The notes beneath the pieces are model-generated. The model was given only the letters and a program-made list of their open reading frames with translations. It made no database searches and was not told where the DNA came from. Positions 36,331-49,200 of a stretch of 64,000 bases of DNA are shown one piece after another; position 1 is the first letter of the stretch, and the number at the start of each line of letters is the position of its first letter. The translations under genes were made by a program, and so were the position numbers. Source of the DNA: Gnetum montanum. Taxonomy: Eukaryota > Streptophyta > Gnetopsida > Gnetales > Gnetaceae. The stretch spans positions 312,807 to 376,806 of the forward strand of contig MNCI01020249.1 of NCBI GenBank assembly GCA_015680685.1, written 5' to 3'.

Positions 36331-39300
36331 TCATGGTTTGTCTTTGTTCGCATTGTTTTTGCCTTCTATTCCTACATCATTCCCTAGCGCATCACCTTCT
36401 CCTACTTTATCCCTCGCTGACTCTTCATTTCCTCCCTCTACGGTTGCTACACCCTCATCTGGGACCTACATCATGGGAATGAAATGGTTAGCTGGGACAA
36501 CAAACGCAAACTACAACAGAGCATAAACATTAACATGGTGGAAAGCAACTAACCTAAGAAAGGCCCCTATCCATCTTGAATGGTATCTAGTCTAAATCGA
36601 GCCTAAGGCGATGCCAGACCTCCTCTACCGTGATATGTACCCAATGCCTTTTACTTGGTGTAGCATCCGCTGCAGCAGCTCTCTCCCTTTCAATGGGTGT
36701 CCACCTTGGAGGCCCCAGAGAAAAGAAGATGGTCACAATCTCTCCCGTGGGAAGGGCTACCTTCTAGTTAAGAGACTTCATGACCTTTACTTACTCTTTG
36801 AACTTGGCATAAGCCTCAAAAGTGTTGATGGAATTTATGAAAGCTTCATACGTAAATGCCTCCATAGTAGCATCTTTGTATAACTTACGATGGGTGGCGT
36901 TTTCTCATTTATACATATGCTTATGGTTTCTCTGGGTCTGCCCTGATTTGTAAACCTTGGCATTGAAGTCTTTTAAATCCTAACACTTTTGGTCTAGCAG
37001 ATTCATTTGCATTCATTGCTCTATTACTTCACAGGTAGCCTTGACATTTTGATGTGCAACTATCCAAAACTTGGCGTGGTCTACCACGGCCGTGTGCTAG
37101 TCCTTGTTGCTAGTGTTGTGGGCTATGAGGAACTTGTTCCTTGACTTGAGGTCCTCCACCTCAGCCCTCAGGTTAGCCTCCCTTTGCTTAGCCTTCTGGA
37201 CCCATTTCCATAGGTCCTCATTGACACACCTGCACTCCCATAGGGAGCATGTTGAGTGCAAAGCGCATTTGCAAACCTCGTCATATGCACGAAGAGACAC
37301 TTCGGTTACTTTCGGCAGGAATGTGGACACAACACCGACTTTCAATGGTCGTGTTAGGTGTCATTTGGGTCAAGAGGTTGCCATGACACAAAGAACATAC
37401 TAGTGGCGTTAGCATAGCATGAGTAGCAAATGCAAGAAATTTTAGCATAACAACATGAGAGAAAATAACATTACCATTTACCCGCTTCCAGGTCCACTTG
37501 CTGAAGGTGGCTAATCATCTCGTCAACAATCCCTGCATAAACACGAACTTGTTGGGGATTTCAGCCCATGACTCTGCATGAATTGGAGGGGGTCCTGTAG
37601 CCTCATTAGTAGCACTTGTCGCATAACCAAACACATTACCAATGATCAAAATGGTCTACGAGAAGGCAAACATGTTGCCGAACTCACCAACACCCAATTG
37701 CGATCTCCCTTCTTGCTGATGCAATACGATGGCGGTGGCCTAGCCAGAGGTTCCTGCTGGGTCCCTATGGACCTCCTCTTCATGTGCTAGTGCTTTTCCC
37801 TTGAGGAGACTAGCATCTTTTTTATTTAAGGAAGACTCCTTAGCAGGAGAATTCTCCCTAATAACAAGAGCCCCTACCTTAGCTGTAGGAGCTCCCTTCT
37901 TCTTGACTGGAGCCCCTCCCTCCAAAATTTGGGCCTCCGTGCCTTTATTTGTTGTTCTTTTCTTAGGGGCCACTTCATCACCTTCTTCTTCTTCCTCTAC
38001 TAGCAAAGAAGCAATTTTGCATTAGTTCAAAGCAATTTAGCTCAAAGCAAGTACTACGCTATGCTACACCGTCTAGCGTAGCATAGCGTAGCAAACAATA
38101 ACAAAGTAAGCACTAAACAAAAATGCTTACCAATGGGGGTTTGCGTCCTCTATAGTTTAAGCTATAATCTTCGCCCCTCCTCCTCCTCCATGCGAAGGGT
38201 TTCCTTAGCTAGGGGAGGTCTCTTTTGCCACAACTTGCTAGCTGCAGTCTCAGCTATGAAATGTTCACCCCATGACACGCTATCGTCCACGGCGAGGGGC
38301 GTCTGTCCCATGTTGTCCTGGCCACGAATGTTGTGGGCCACTCGATCCTTAGTCGTTATAGAAAATGACTTCCCAACTATTTATGGGGGATCTTGGGCTT
38401 GGGTAGTTCAAAAGACTTGGTGGATCCATGGTCTGGAAATTTGGTCATGATCCTGCACGACCCAGACTCCTTTCTCCTGAACTACTAGGAACACTAAAAA
38501 ATGCTTAAGGTAGCCTATGTAAAAGGTGTAATGGATGTTGGAACGGGACTCCATTTTTGTACGGTGCCCAAGATCTCAATCTGCAAGCCTTTACATAGAG
38601 ACTTAGCCCAGTTGTAATGGGTCCCCTCCTCCATAACCTCACGCATGACCTAGGCCTACTCAATCCCCAGGACCTTTCCCTGGGTAAGCAGCTGGGGGAA
38701 TGCGCAAGCATGGAAAGCAAGGTAAACCTCCTTGGTGGGTCCTTCTTTAAGCTTCTCCATGGGGAGTCCCTTGTGCTCCTTGGTAAGCCCTAACCACTCC
38801 TGGATGTCCTTCTTCTAAAGGGTCAACTCTGTCTTAGATTTCAACCCTATCAGAATGCCTTCAACGGGGACACTGAAGAGGTCCGCGAACAGCTAGTCAT
38901 TGATGTTAATGACCACACGCATGCCATGCACACGTAGGAAAAAGTGGCTCACCTTGGTAGAAAATGATTCGACCAGGGTGAGCATCTTGGTTGCAGGAAT
39001 GTTCAGATTCGGGGCTAGGAATAGATCCATGAGCCCTGCCTTTTCGATGTTCTGGACAAGGGAGTCTGAAGCCCTAACATCCAGCCAACTTTGGCTTGTC
39101 TCTACTTCTCCATACTTGAAGTAGAAATTCATCTACTATATCTCAATGGTTACCATCGTCACCTCCTAGGGCTTCTTCGCCCCTGCAATAGTTTCACAAA
39201 AATGTTTAGGAAAAAATGCAAAGAATTCAAAAATTGCAAAGACACGTAAACATGTAGCACCTACTGATCGGCCTACCAAGTCGGTATAGCAGCGAGAATG

Positions 39301-39402
39301 GAGGGAGTTCAACCTGAACTTGTTCAACCATAACTAGTTTGAAGGGTTTTACCCACTCCTCATCTAGCCAACCCTACCCCTTGCACTAATTGTAGAGAGT
39401 AG
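36331..39402 (-). pseudogene. Antisense multi-exon gene in element C, truncated in exon 3 by element D
   Basis: The stop lies at 36331-36333. The coiled-coil exon 7 covers about 36580-37380, with ECRCVNEDLWKWVQKAKQ. The acidic exon 5 is about 37700-38006 and exon 4 about 38140-39190. Part of exon 3 runs up to 39402, where the D LTR begins. The 5' exons are therefore missing from the window. A separate start at MKVGVVSTFLPKV (37345) is open for 82 residues, but the conserved exon structure makes it an internal exon. Confidence 0.68.
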
Positions 39403-41035
39403 TGTAGTGAACAAAAAAATTGGTGGCTGGAAAACACAGAGGGGTTGGCGGGCATGACAGTTTTGACCTTGTACCCGCGGGAGGGCCATGCTAGGTGTGT
39501 GCAGATACAGGGTGCCCTGAATGGTCTGGTTGATCAGATAGGGACTTAATCGGTGNGGGGTGCCCTGAATGGTCTGGTTGATCAGATAGGGACTTAATCG
39601 GTGTCTATATAGCCTTTTGCAACATATAATTTGGAAATAGGGATGAAAGCGTGAAATAATGCTTGAAAGTAAATAAAGCAGGAAAAGTAGTGCAAAACGT
39701 GACAATAAGCAGGAAACAAAGTAAAGTATAGTTAGAAAAATGCACCGCTCCGAAGCTATAAGCTTGCCCTGTCAAGTTGGATACAGTCAGTTGCACAACA
39801 TGGTGGAGTGCAGAGATCTTGAGAGTAACCAAGACATGTAGAGCAAAACAAGTTGTGCACTTGGGTGTGGCCTTGGGCGCTGACAATGTAGGGATTTTAC
39901 CAAGGTGGTAGAAAGGGAGATAGAACAAAATGTCAGCTAAAGATGCTAACTATTTGCAGTGTCAAACAGAAAGCTTAGAATGCTCAGTGCTCGATGTTAT
40001 GATGCTTGCTTTTTTTGAACCTCTAGAGATAGTCCAACCCTTTGAGTGCTACTCATCAGGGTATTTATAGGGCTAAAGGGCACGTGAAAGGGGTAGTTTG
40101 GATGCCACGTGTCTTGGGCCCACGTTGACTTTCTGGCACTACACGTGCCTTGTATGATCATTGGACCTACAAGATTATTGTAATGCAAGCCTATTATGCC
40201 ATAACTATGAGCCTGCCATGCCGTAATTGCACCATCAGCATTTGGAGACGTGTGCCAATGGTCTAATTAGGTGAAGTGCATTGATGTCACACAACCACCC
40301 GCATGCCTTGCTATGCTTTGTAGCGTAGCATGCTTGGGGTAGCGGAGCACCTTGTCATGTGTTCCGCTATATGTATGTTGCATGCTTGCTATGCTATGCT
40401 ATGCTATGTAGCATAGCAACTGGCCTTAGTCATGAAAACTTTGTCGATTTGCAAACTTTGCTTCCGCGAGACTTGAAAACTTGTTGATTCCACCCTTTGA
40501 GCTACCTTCTGTCTCTTCCGCAAGATTGCTACACCTCGCTACACCATGTAGCTCAGCGTAGTGTAGCAGCAGACATGGTCTGCCGCTTCCTAATAGAAAG
40601 GGACATTGTTGAAGGACTTGAAATTGGGCGTGGGGACTGGCTGTGAAGCTGTTGCCATGCTACACTACATCACGCGGCATAGCGTAGCATAGCCCTTCAT
40701 TCTGCAATCATCTTCTAAAGCTTGCTACGCTATATAGCGAGGTGTAGCGTAGCGTAGTAGACTTCGTGACCTAGAAAACTTGCCAAACTATTTCATGAAT
40801 CTAGAATGTTGTTGCCAACTCTGCACACCATTTCTAAGTAGGTTATCGATTGGGCAAGCTACTTGGGTGGACAGGCAGGGTGACTCATAGAGATTGTTCA
40901 TGCCCAAAGTAGGAAATTTGCTAAACTGTTCAGCTTGAATTTAGAGCGTTCTCCTTCCAAAGAACTGTTGTGGTGCTACGCAGATTGCAAGGCCTGGTGA
41001 AGCAAGTATGACTTCAAATTTTTTAGGGTGTTTCA
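39403..41035 (-). repeat. 3' LTR of element D
   Basis: On the plus strand it begins TGTAGTGAAC and ends GGGTGTTTCA, the inverted family termini. TATA box at 40062-40069, palindrome clusters at about 40320-40760, U5 hairpin at 39515-39543. An assembly duplication lies within it at 39510-39603. Confidence 0.88.
39510..39603. other. Assembly join: 46-bp direct duplication around a single N
   Basis: Bases 39510-39555 recur at 39558-39603, with the N at 39556 between them. The other LTRs have one copy of this U5 segment. The pattern is the same as at 8606-8718. Confidence 0.85.
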
Positions 41036-41048
41036 TTGGCCCCTCTTT
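41036..41048 (-). other. Polypurine tract of element D
   Basis: Minus-strand AAAGAGGGGCCAA next to the LTR, identical to A and B. Confidence 0.85.
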
Positions 41049-41526
41049 GTTGATGTTTGGAGGATAGGCTCGATAGATGTTGACAAAAAATACGAAACAC
41101 CGCAGCAAGCACAATGTTGAGGTTATCGCTTGGTGAGTGTGGAGATGTCGCTTGGCCGCACTTGAGAGTGTTGCATTGGTTTTGTAGAGGTTAAGGTAGA
41201 GAGAAAAGATGATGTTTAGTAGAGTCCCTCATTAGAATGCTTGTGAGGGACTCCTTCACATTTTCATCTTTGGCTAGCGCTGTTCTTCAACTCCTCGTAG
41301 GGTAGGTGTTTCCTTCACAGGATGAGTTGCGTTACATCTGTGAAGGGTTTTGACCTACCTACAAATGCTTTCCATATGACAAGTTGTGTTATGCACATCA
41401 TGGAATTTGCACTCTAAAGTAGCTGAGCTAGTCGAGGCACTCGCTTCGTGACGTTGCAGCATTTGGTGTTGTCACGAGCCGTGACTGCAAGGGCAAAGGT
41501 CTTGCTAGCTGTTGGCGTTGTTGAAG

Positions 41527-41820
41527 CTATTGGACATCATTGCTGATGTACAATGTCCAAAGTAGGAAGGCCAGTAGTAGCCTTGGTAGCATTGGCATGG
41601 AGGAGCTGGCCTCTAAGGCATCGGGCATTGTTGTGAGTGCGGATGCCCTGGAATCCCTACTGAGGGTGCGCGTTCTCAGTTCAGCTAAGGGATCAGCTAC
41701 TACATAGCTAAACATTGCACGAGCCGAGGCGTTGGCAGGGAGCTGGAGCGTAACAATATTATGGCTGGGCCACAATACTGCTGGAACTCCAGTTGTGGGA
41801 ACTAGCCCAAGAACTACCAT
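41527..41820 (-). pseudogene. Tail ORF of element D, fragment
   Basis: A 97-residue frame similar to the central part of the 205-residue frame of B (19712-20329), sharing MFSYVVADP, RDSRASALT and MLPRLLLAFLLWT. The hydrophobic C-terminus seen in B is not in this frame. The rest of the tail (41049-42053) shows no other gene. Confidence 0.35.
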
Positions 41821-42053
41821 TAGGGCAGTGGGTCATGGTGACAGTAGGTTTGGAGGGCCAATATAATGCCATATGTCATCTTTGGAGGGTTAGCATGATG
41901 CCAAGGGTGGCGGCATCACGTATGTCCCAAAATGCATTCTCATTTCATCACGAACTATGTTTTGGAGCTATGACGTCCCACCCACACATCAGCATCATGC
42001 ATGCTTGTTTGATGCGTACTTGATGTAGATGCATGCTGAGGATGTGACGCGAA

Positions 42054-42300
42054 CCCAGTTTAAGGTCATGGTAGACCATGTGCTGGTTTAAGGTCCCAGC
42101 GGACCACAGTGCTGGTTTAAGGTCCCAATGGACTGTACATGCTAGTTTAACATTGTAGCTAATGAGTAGTGCCAGTTTTATGTCGTAGTAGATGGTTGCC
42201 GCTAGTTTAATGTTGTAGCGGACGCTGCTGGATGCCACTAGTTTATCATCATTGCGGATGCTGCTTGGTGCTGTTGCTAGTTTATTGTCATTGCAGATGT
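42054..42300 (-). repeat. Hairpin array 3 of element D
   Basis: About eight units on the minus strand, for example GGTC-CGCTGG-GACC-TTAAACCAGCA (42089-42118), matching array 3 in A and B. Confidence 0.82.
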
Positions 42301-42354
42301 TGCTCACTGCTCGTTGCTAGATAATAAGGGGAAGAAAATGATTGTTTAATTACT

Positions 42355-45213
42355 AGATTACTACAGAAGTTTTGGGTTTCTGTACTACTGAGCTATGGCC
42401 CATTGTCGGTCACAATAGTCATTGGAAGCCCAAACCTTATTATGATGTTGTCGAGGATGAAATGGCAGATTTGCTGAGACATCGTCTTCCTCAAGGGAAT
42501 AGCTTCCATCCACTTAGTAAAATACTTAGTGATGGTGATAATGAAGCTATGTCCTGCAAAGCACTTTGGCGTGATAGGTCCTATGAGGTCTAATCCCCAT
42601 TGTTGGAAGGGCCACGTGATTTATGTTGGGTGTAGGTCTGTAGGCGAGACATGTAGGAGATTTTCATATCACTGGCACATGTTGCACATCTTGACTTTCG
42701 ACAGGAAGTCACACTCCATGTGGGGCTAGTACTACCCTAGGCATCTAATTTTCGCAGCCATAGCCTTGGGTTCTATGTGTCCACTACACAACCCCTCATG
42801 AACTTCGTTAACTACCTTTTGCAGCTGCTCACCACCCACGCATGCCAGCAATATCCTATCGTAGGAACGTTGGCATAGGACGTTATTCCCCATGAGCACG
42901 TATTGCTGGGCAAGCTTACGGATTGCATCTCTTTGGGTAGATGTCAATCCACCTGGGGGTTTACTATGCTGTAGATAAGTGTTAATGTTGGCATACCACT
43001 AATAGGTATCCACAGCACTAACAGAGGCCACGTGTTCCACCTGAACGATAGGCTCTGCGCATTTTATAATCAAGGTCGACAGGTTTGCCAAGGAATGTTT
43101 AATGCAAGGGTAGCTAAGGCATCTACCATGGTGTTCTCATTGTGTGGCACATGTTGCACATCTATGGTCGCAAATTGCTTAAGAAGGATTTTTGCTAGAT
43201 TGCAGTAGGGTTGTAGATGTGTAGCTTTGCAGGCGTAGACCTCGGTGATTTGATTCACGACTAGTTATCAATCTCCCCGGATTGCCAAGTGTTGTATGCG
43301 TAGCACTCGGGTAGTTAAGGGGCCTCTGACTAGCCCCTGGTATTTTGCCACATTGTTGGTGTAAGGGAACATAAATTGATAAGAGAATGGATGCATTTCC
43401 CCAAAGGGGAATGTGATTATGGCAACAGTGCTACCTCCTCACGTGGTTGAGGCATTGTCGAAATGTAAGGTGGCTTCGAAATGTGATGGGACGATGTTAA
43501 CATTGCTAACGTATTCGTCTGGGAATTTGGGGTCTATGGTTGCTTAGTCATCGACTGGCAAGGCCATGAGTTGGGTTGCTCTGGCTTGATCCTTTGTCGA
43601 CGATTGAGTTACATAGTGTAAATTGAACTTCACAGTTATTGCCTTCCATCAGGCTATCTTGCTACTTTCGTATAAGTTGTTAGTGATCGCCTGGAGTATA
43701 TTGCTTTTGAAAATGATGTTGGTTGTACTGTGGAATAGGTAATGCGCCACTTTTTTATTGTGAACACTAAGGCCAGGAAATTCCTCTCCACTTCGTTGTA
43801 TTTCTCCTCGTGTGCTATTAGTGCATGACTCAGATAATACACTGGTATCTTAGAACCGTCATCTTATTTCTAATATAGTAGTGCTATGACAGATGTGTTA
43901 GAGGTGGCGAGGTAGATAAAGAAGGGTTTATCCCTTTGTGGTGGATGCACAGTTGGGAGGTGTGAGAGTTCCTTCTTCAAGTTGTTGAGAGCTTGTTGAC
44001 ATTAGGTTGTTCATTCAAAGTTAACCCCCTTCTTCAGAAGATGTTGCATAGGGTGTAATGTATCGGTCAACCTTGCTATAAACCTTCAAATGAATTACAC
44101 TCTACCTTGCAAACCACGTAACTCCTTAAGGTTTGTGGGAGGCGCTAGGTTGATGATGGCCTTGACTTTGTCAAGGTCCAATTGTATTCTAACCTTCAAT
44201 ACTACAAACCCTAACATGCATCCAGTTTTCACCCCGAAGACACACTTATTAGGATTGAGGCGTAAGTTGTGCATTTGGCAGCATTTGAGGACTACCCCTA
44301 GATTGCGTGGGTGATTAGCCACCTCCTTGGACTTGACTTCTATATCAGCCACATAGTTGTTTAATGTTTCTAGGATGTAGTCACTGAAAATGTAAGTCAT
44401 GGCTCGCTGGTAGGTTGCTCCAACATTCTTGAGCCCAAAAGGCATCATGGAATAGCAGAAGGTCCCCCATGGGGTCATGAAGGTTGTTGACAGCTAGTGC
44501 TCTGGGTTAATGCAGATTTGGTTGTATCCGGAGAAACCATCCATGAAGGATAGCAAAGCATGGACAGCCATGGTGTCGATGAGCTGATCAATGCTTGGGA
44601 GTGGAAATTTATCTTTGATCATTGCCTTGTTCAAGTCTCGTAAGTCTATACAAATTCGTATTCCTCTTGTTTTCCTTGAAACCACAATGATCTTGGATAC
44701 CCACTCTGAATAGTCAATCGCGTGGATGAAACCTGCTTGGTATAGCTTGATTTCATCTCTCACGGCTAGTGCAATTTTCGGCTTAACTTTGCAAGCCTTC
44801 TGCTTGACTACCTTCATGTGTGGGTCTAGGATGATGTTGTGCTGAATCAGCCATGGATCCAGACCTGGCATGTCACTGTACGACCATGTGAAGACATAAA
44901 TGTTATCTTGCAGAATCTTGGCTACATTTTTGTGCATTTGCGTGTCTAGGAGGGAGTTGAGTTTCAACATCTTCACCTCCCCCTTTAATGTGGTGATGGG
45001 TGTCTCGATGAGAGGGTCCTCGGTTACATCCTTGGCCTCTAAGTCTAGGGCTTGGACTGGATGCTTGGGCCAATCCAGGGATGCTTCTAAGGCTACTATA
45101 GTACTAGTTGAGGTCGATCCCTAGTCGATCATGTTGGGGTTCAACTTTCTTGCGAGCTTGCCCTATGGCCCTCCTAATGTTAAAGGCATGGAAAGGTCGT
45201 AATTGGTTTCCAT
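42355..45213 (-). pseudogene. pol of element D: RT, RNase H, second RNase H, integrase without its C-terminal half
   Basis: Starts at the ATG read from 45213. RT covers about 44094-44800, where the catalytic box reads YVADIEVKS, so one aspartate of YVDD has become alanine. RNase H follows (about 43560-43990), with YYLSHALIAHEEKYNEVE. The second RNase H is at about 43240-43530. Integrase has HEGLCSGH and WGLDLIGP at about 42570-42860. The frame stops soon after VTDNGP near 42400, and the sequence then jumps to array 3. The third catalytic acid and the GPY module are lost. Stops and frameshifts occur throughout. Confidence 0.85.
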
Positions 45214-45344
45214 CTCTTGCTTGATGTACCAACATAAAATGAAAGCCTGGTTAAGAGGCATCAGTTGGCAGAGATTTTGTGTAACAAAAGTTTGCAAAGT
45301 AGTGACGAGATGCATCTTGCAAAGTGTGATGATGTAAAGATTGC

Positions 45345-45900
45345 AAGTTTGCCAGTTTAGGGTCATGGTGGACCACTAAGGCATAGGAGTGTAGAACTGC
45401 TAAAGATGTAAAATTGCTGACATAAAGTATGAAGCTATGAAATGGTCGATATGCGAATGCCAAAATATTAGTTTAATGTCATTTTAGACTGTCAAATTGT
45501 GACATGAAAAATCTTAACATGAAAAATAATAATATGCGAAATGGGAAACTTCGAGTATGAGAAGTACCAAATTGTTAATTTGCAAATACGAACTAGTTTA
45601 AGGTCTTTTCGGATCATTAATGTGCAAATACGAATTGCAGACATGAAAACATGAAACCACTAGAAATTGCGATGCTGCTAATGTGGAAGAAGATACAAAA
45701 AATGCCCAGGTAAGAATGTGGTGTTGTTAGTTTAACGTCATTATGGATTGCAAATGTAATAGGTCGAAATTGCTAGTTTAGGGTCTTTTCGGACCATTAG
45801 AGGTGTAACTATGCTAGGATTGCTAGTTTAAGGTCTTTTTGGACCGGTCATATTACGATTGCCAAGATTACTAGTTTAAGGTCTTTTCGGATCCTTAATA
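45345..45900 (-). repeat. Hairpin array 2 of element D
   Basis: About seven spaced units whose minus-strand form is GGTCC-AAAA-GACC-TTAAACTAGCA or close to it, best at 45775-45850. It lies between pol and the antisense promoter. Confidence 0.82.
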
Positions 45901-46068
45901 AAAAACAAATATATTTTTTGTTTTCGGGAAGGCAAGTAGCCAAATTGAAGCATGTCAAGGCTTTAATGTTAATAGCGCTATGATGTTATGGCGAGCATGC
46001 TACACTATACGATCGCTCCGCATTAATCAGATAGAGAGAGAGGAAAGTGTCCCCATCTTGTCATTACG

Positions 46069-46078
46069 GCCATAAATA
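46069..46078 (+). promoter_or_regulatory. TATA-like box of the antisense gene in element D
   Basis: CCATAAATAAGGG followed by TTAAACCCTAG, about 155 bp upstream of the ATG at 46230. The block is conserved with A and B. The AAACCCTA telobox-like string is unique to this copy; A and B have AAACCCTGG. Confidence 0.6.
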
Positions 46079-46229
46079 AGGGTTAAACCCTAGCACTTTT
46101 GCCATTTTCACTGTAAGAGCATAGAGCCCACATCGGAGCACAAGGTGATTTTGAAGCACGAAGCAATTGTGTTAATCGACTAGTAAGGCGAGTTTTTACA
46201 GTGAAAGGTGTAAATCTACAAGCAGGATA

Positions 46230-49200
46230 ATGGCTCCTAAGACTTATTTGGCACTTGTAAGGGTTGAGGAGGCGAAGAGGACCCTGGAGCGTGCACCACA
46301 AGCATGCGTTGCAGCGTGGAAGAGCACACCGTTGACCCAGTAAGTTACTATGTCTCCTTTGCTTTTCGTTTTGTGCTTTCTATTGTTCTCTGCTCTTATT
46401 TTGCGTCCATTCTTGGCTACCTGTGCTTTCTATGGTCGTGTCATTTTAGCATTTGCATCACTGCTATCACCGTTTTGGTCATGGTAGATGCATAAACATT
46501 ACGTCGTGGTTGCATGCAAGGTAGCTAAAACCGCCACCACTATGGTTGTCATAACCGTGGGGGCTGGGGTAGTTTATGTTGCTTGACCCTAGCATGACGT
46601 AACGTAAAACCCTTGGGAGGGCTAGGCCATGTATGATGCAGCAACATGACACATGTTTTATTAGAGCATGTTGTTAATTGCTTTGTTGCTACGCTAGGCT
46701 CATTCGCATGTTCTTGCTACGCTAGGCTTTCACGCCCTTGCTACGCTATGTACAGGAGGAGGGTTATGCTACACTATATACATGGACTACTGGATGTTGC
46801 TATGTTGCGTGTGTATTGCCTTTAAGTATGATGCTAACATTTGCTGATTGTGTCATGTAGGGCAGGGTTGAGGCCTAGGCTAATCATTTTGGACATTAGA
46901 GAGGTCCTGTGCCATGTGTGAAGACCTATGGCCAATGCCCCTCCTCCCCAGATACGTATGGGAGAGCAAGGGCTAGTTTAGAGAAGGGGCGTGGAACTTC
47001 TTGCAATTCCTCCTTGACCACTTCAGTGTGATCATTTGGTCTTTCCTAGAGGAGGAGGAGGGATTTGGTATAACAGAAGTCTTATTGCCTGGGGCAAGTT
47101 GGGGCATTTTGAGGTTTTTAACCGATGGGGTAATCATGAGCAGGCAGGGAGAGGGATCTAGCCAGTGCTTAATAGGGTTAAGGCGTTTAGCCTGGATCTG
47201 GGACATGCTGGAATACAGCTGCTACCACCACTACAACACATTGTTCCTTGCATGTTACATGGCGATGTGCTTTTAGAACCCACAGGGGACTGTCTATTGT
47301 GTTGGCAGGTGAATTTTGTAGCCTTGCTCCAATATGTTATGCAATGCTAGCCATATTGGCCGAATGCTAACAGTATGTGTTTGTCACTAGGTCCTTTATC
47401 AATGATGATGGCCATGACCGATCGGGTCTGCTGGCTACAACACAGCTAGCCCTATAGGAGTTCTCTTCTACTAAGAACTTGTGGGTAGGTGTGATTGGTT
47501 AGTGCAGGGGAGAATACCATACCTACCCAAGAACATTTTATGTTCCCTGCAATCAGTGTAAGGAGAAGGTTTGGCTGGATAAGGAGTGGGTAGAACCCTT
47601 CAAACCGGTCATAGTTGAAGAAGCTATGGTTGAACTCCCGCTATTCCCGTTACCATATAGACCTAGTGGGTTAAACAGTAAGTGTTGTAATACTCAAGTG
47701 TTTTTGCAATCCTTTTATTTCTTACATCATCATGCTAAGCGTATTTTATGAAAATTGTTGTAGGGGTGAGGAAGCCCCAGGAGGTGATGGTGGTAACCGT
47801 CGAGACACAGGGGGCAAGCATCTACTTCAAATACAATGAAGTAGAAGCGAGCCAGCGTTGGTTAGACTAGGGGGCCTCAGCTTCCTTGGTCAAGAACATC
47901 CAAAAGGTGGGGCTTATGGATCTATTCGTGGCTCTGACTCCATGCGTTCCTGTTGCTAAGATGCTTTCCTTGGTCAAATCCTTCTCTGAGAGGATGGGCT
48001 ATTTTTGCATGTGCATACGGTGTGTGTGGGTGATCATTGAAATCAATGACCAGTTGTTTATGGACCTGTTCGGTGTTCCTGCCGACGATGTCCTCATAGG
48101 ATCAAAGCTCAAGAAGGAGTTGATCCTTCAGAAGAAGGATATTGAGGAGTGGTTGGGGCTTGTTAAGGAGCGAAAAGGGCTCCCCATGGATAAGCTTAAG
48201 GACGGCCCCACCATGGAGATTTACCCAATCTTCCATGCCTGCACATTCCCCCAACTGCTTACCCATGGAAAGGTCCTAGGGCTCGAGTAGGCTTGGATAA
48301 TGCGAGAGGTTATGGAAGAAAGGACCTGTTACAACTAGGCTAGCTTCCTATGTAAGGGCTTGTAGGCTGAGATTTTGGGACTTCATGAAAAAATGGAGTC
48401 CCACTCCAACATACACTATGCCTTCTACATAGGTTGTTTGAAGTGCTTCGCAGATTTTCTGGTGGTTCAAGAGGATGGAGTCTGGGCCCTTTGAGATCAC
48501 AACTAGATTTTCAAGTTGTGGATTCAATAGATCCTCCAGACCATATGAGCCCAAGATCCCCCAGAAGTGGTTGGGGAGTCTTTATCTATAACAACCAAAG
48601 GTCTGGTGGCGCGCAGCATTCGTGGCTAGGACAACGTGGGAGAGATGCCCCCTGCTATAGCTGGTAGCGTGATGTGGGGGAAACTTCTCATAGCTGAGAT
48701 TGTGCCCAAGGAGTTGCGAAGGAAGAGACCTCCCCTAGCCAGGGAAACCCTTCGCGTGGAGAAAGAGGAGGGACAAAGAATGTGGCTTAAGTTGCAGAGG
48801 ACACAACCCCCTATTGGTAAACACCTTCATGTAATGCTTACTTTGCTATTGTTTGCAATGTTATGCTGCGCTAGATGGTGTAACGTAGCGTAGCATCTGC
48901 TTTGAGATAATTTGTTTTGGACTAATGAAAACATGCTTCTTTGCTAGCAGAGGAAGAAGAAGAAGAAGAAGAAGGTGATGAAGAAGTGTCAGCGCTTAAG
49001 ACAAGGGCGATGAATGATGATACGGAGACCCTAGTTTCGGAGGAAAGGGCCCTGATCAAAAATAAGGGAGCTCCCATTTCTAGGGCAAGGGCTCTTGTCA
49101 TTAGCGAGCCACCTATCAATGAAGAGGTACCTCCCTTGAATAAAAAAGATGCTGGTCTTTTGAAAGGAAAGGCACCAGCACATGAGGAAGGGGCTCGTAT

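Larger units (their letters stand above)
29929..39402 (+). mobile_element. Element C: Tat/Ogre-like retrotransposon, 5' half
   Basis: It begins with an LTR inserted in the 3' LTR of A. The likely target duplication is GTTGC (29924-29928), whose second copy lies outside the window. It holds leader, gag-pro, array 1 and the 3' part of the antisense gene. It is cut at 39402 by element D on the opposite strand. Its pol and 3' LTR are not in the window. Confidence 0.85.

Noticed and set aside
46076-46092. Telobox AAACCCTA in front of the antisense gene as a regulatory site
   Set aside because: Only copy D has it. A and B read AAACCCTGG, so it may be a chance substitution.
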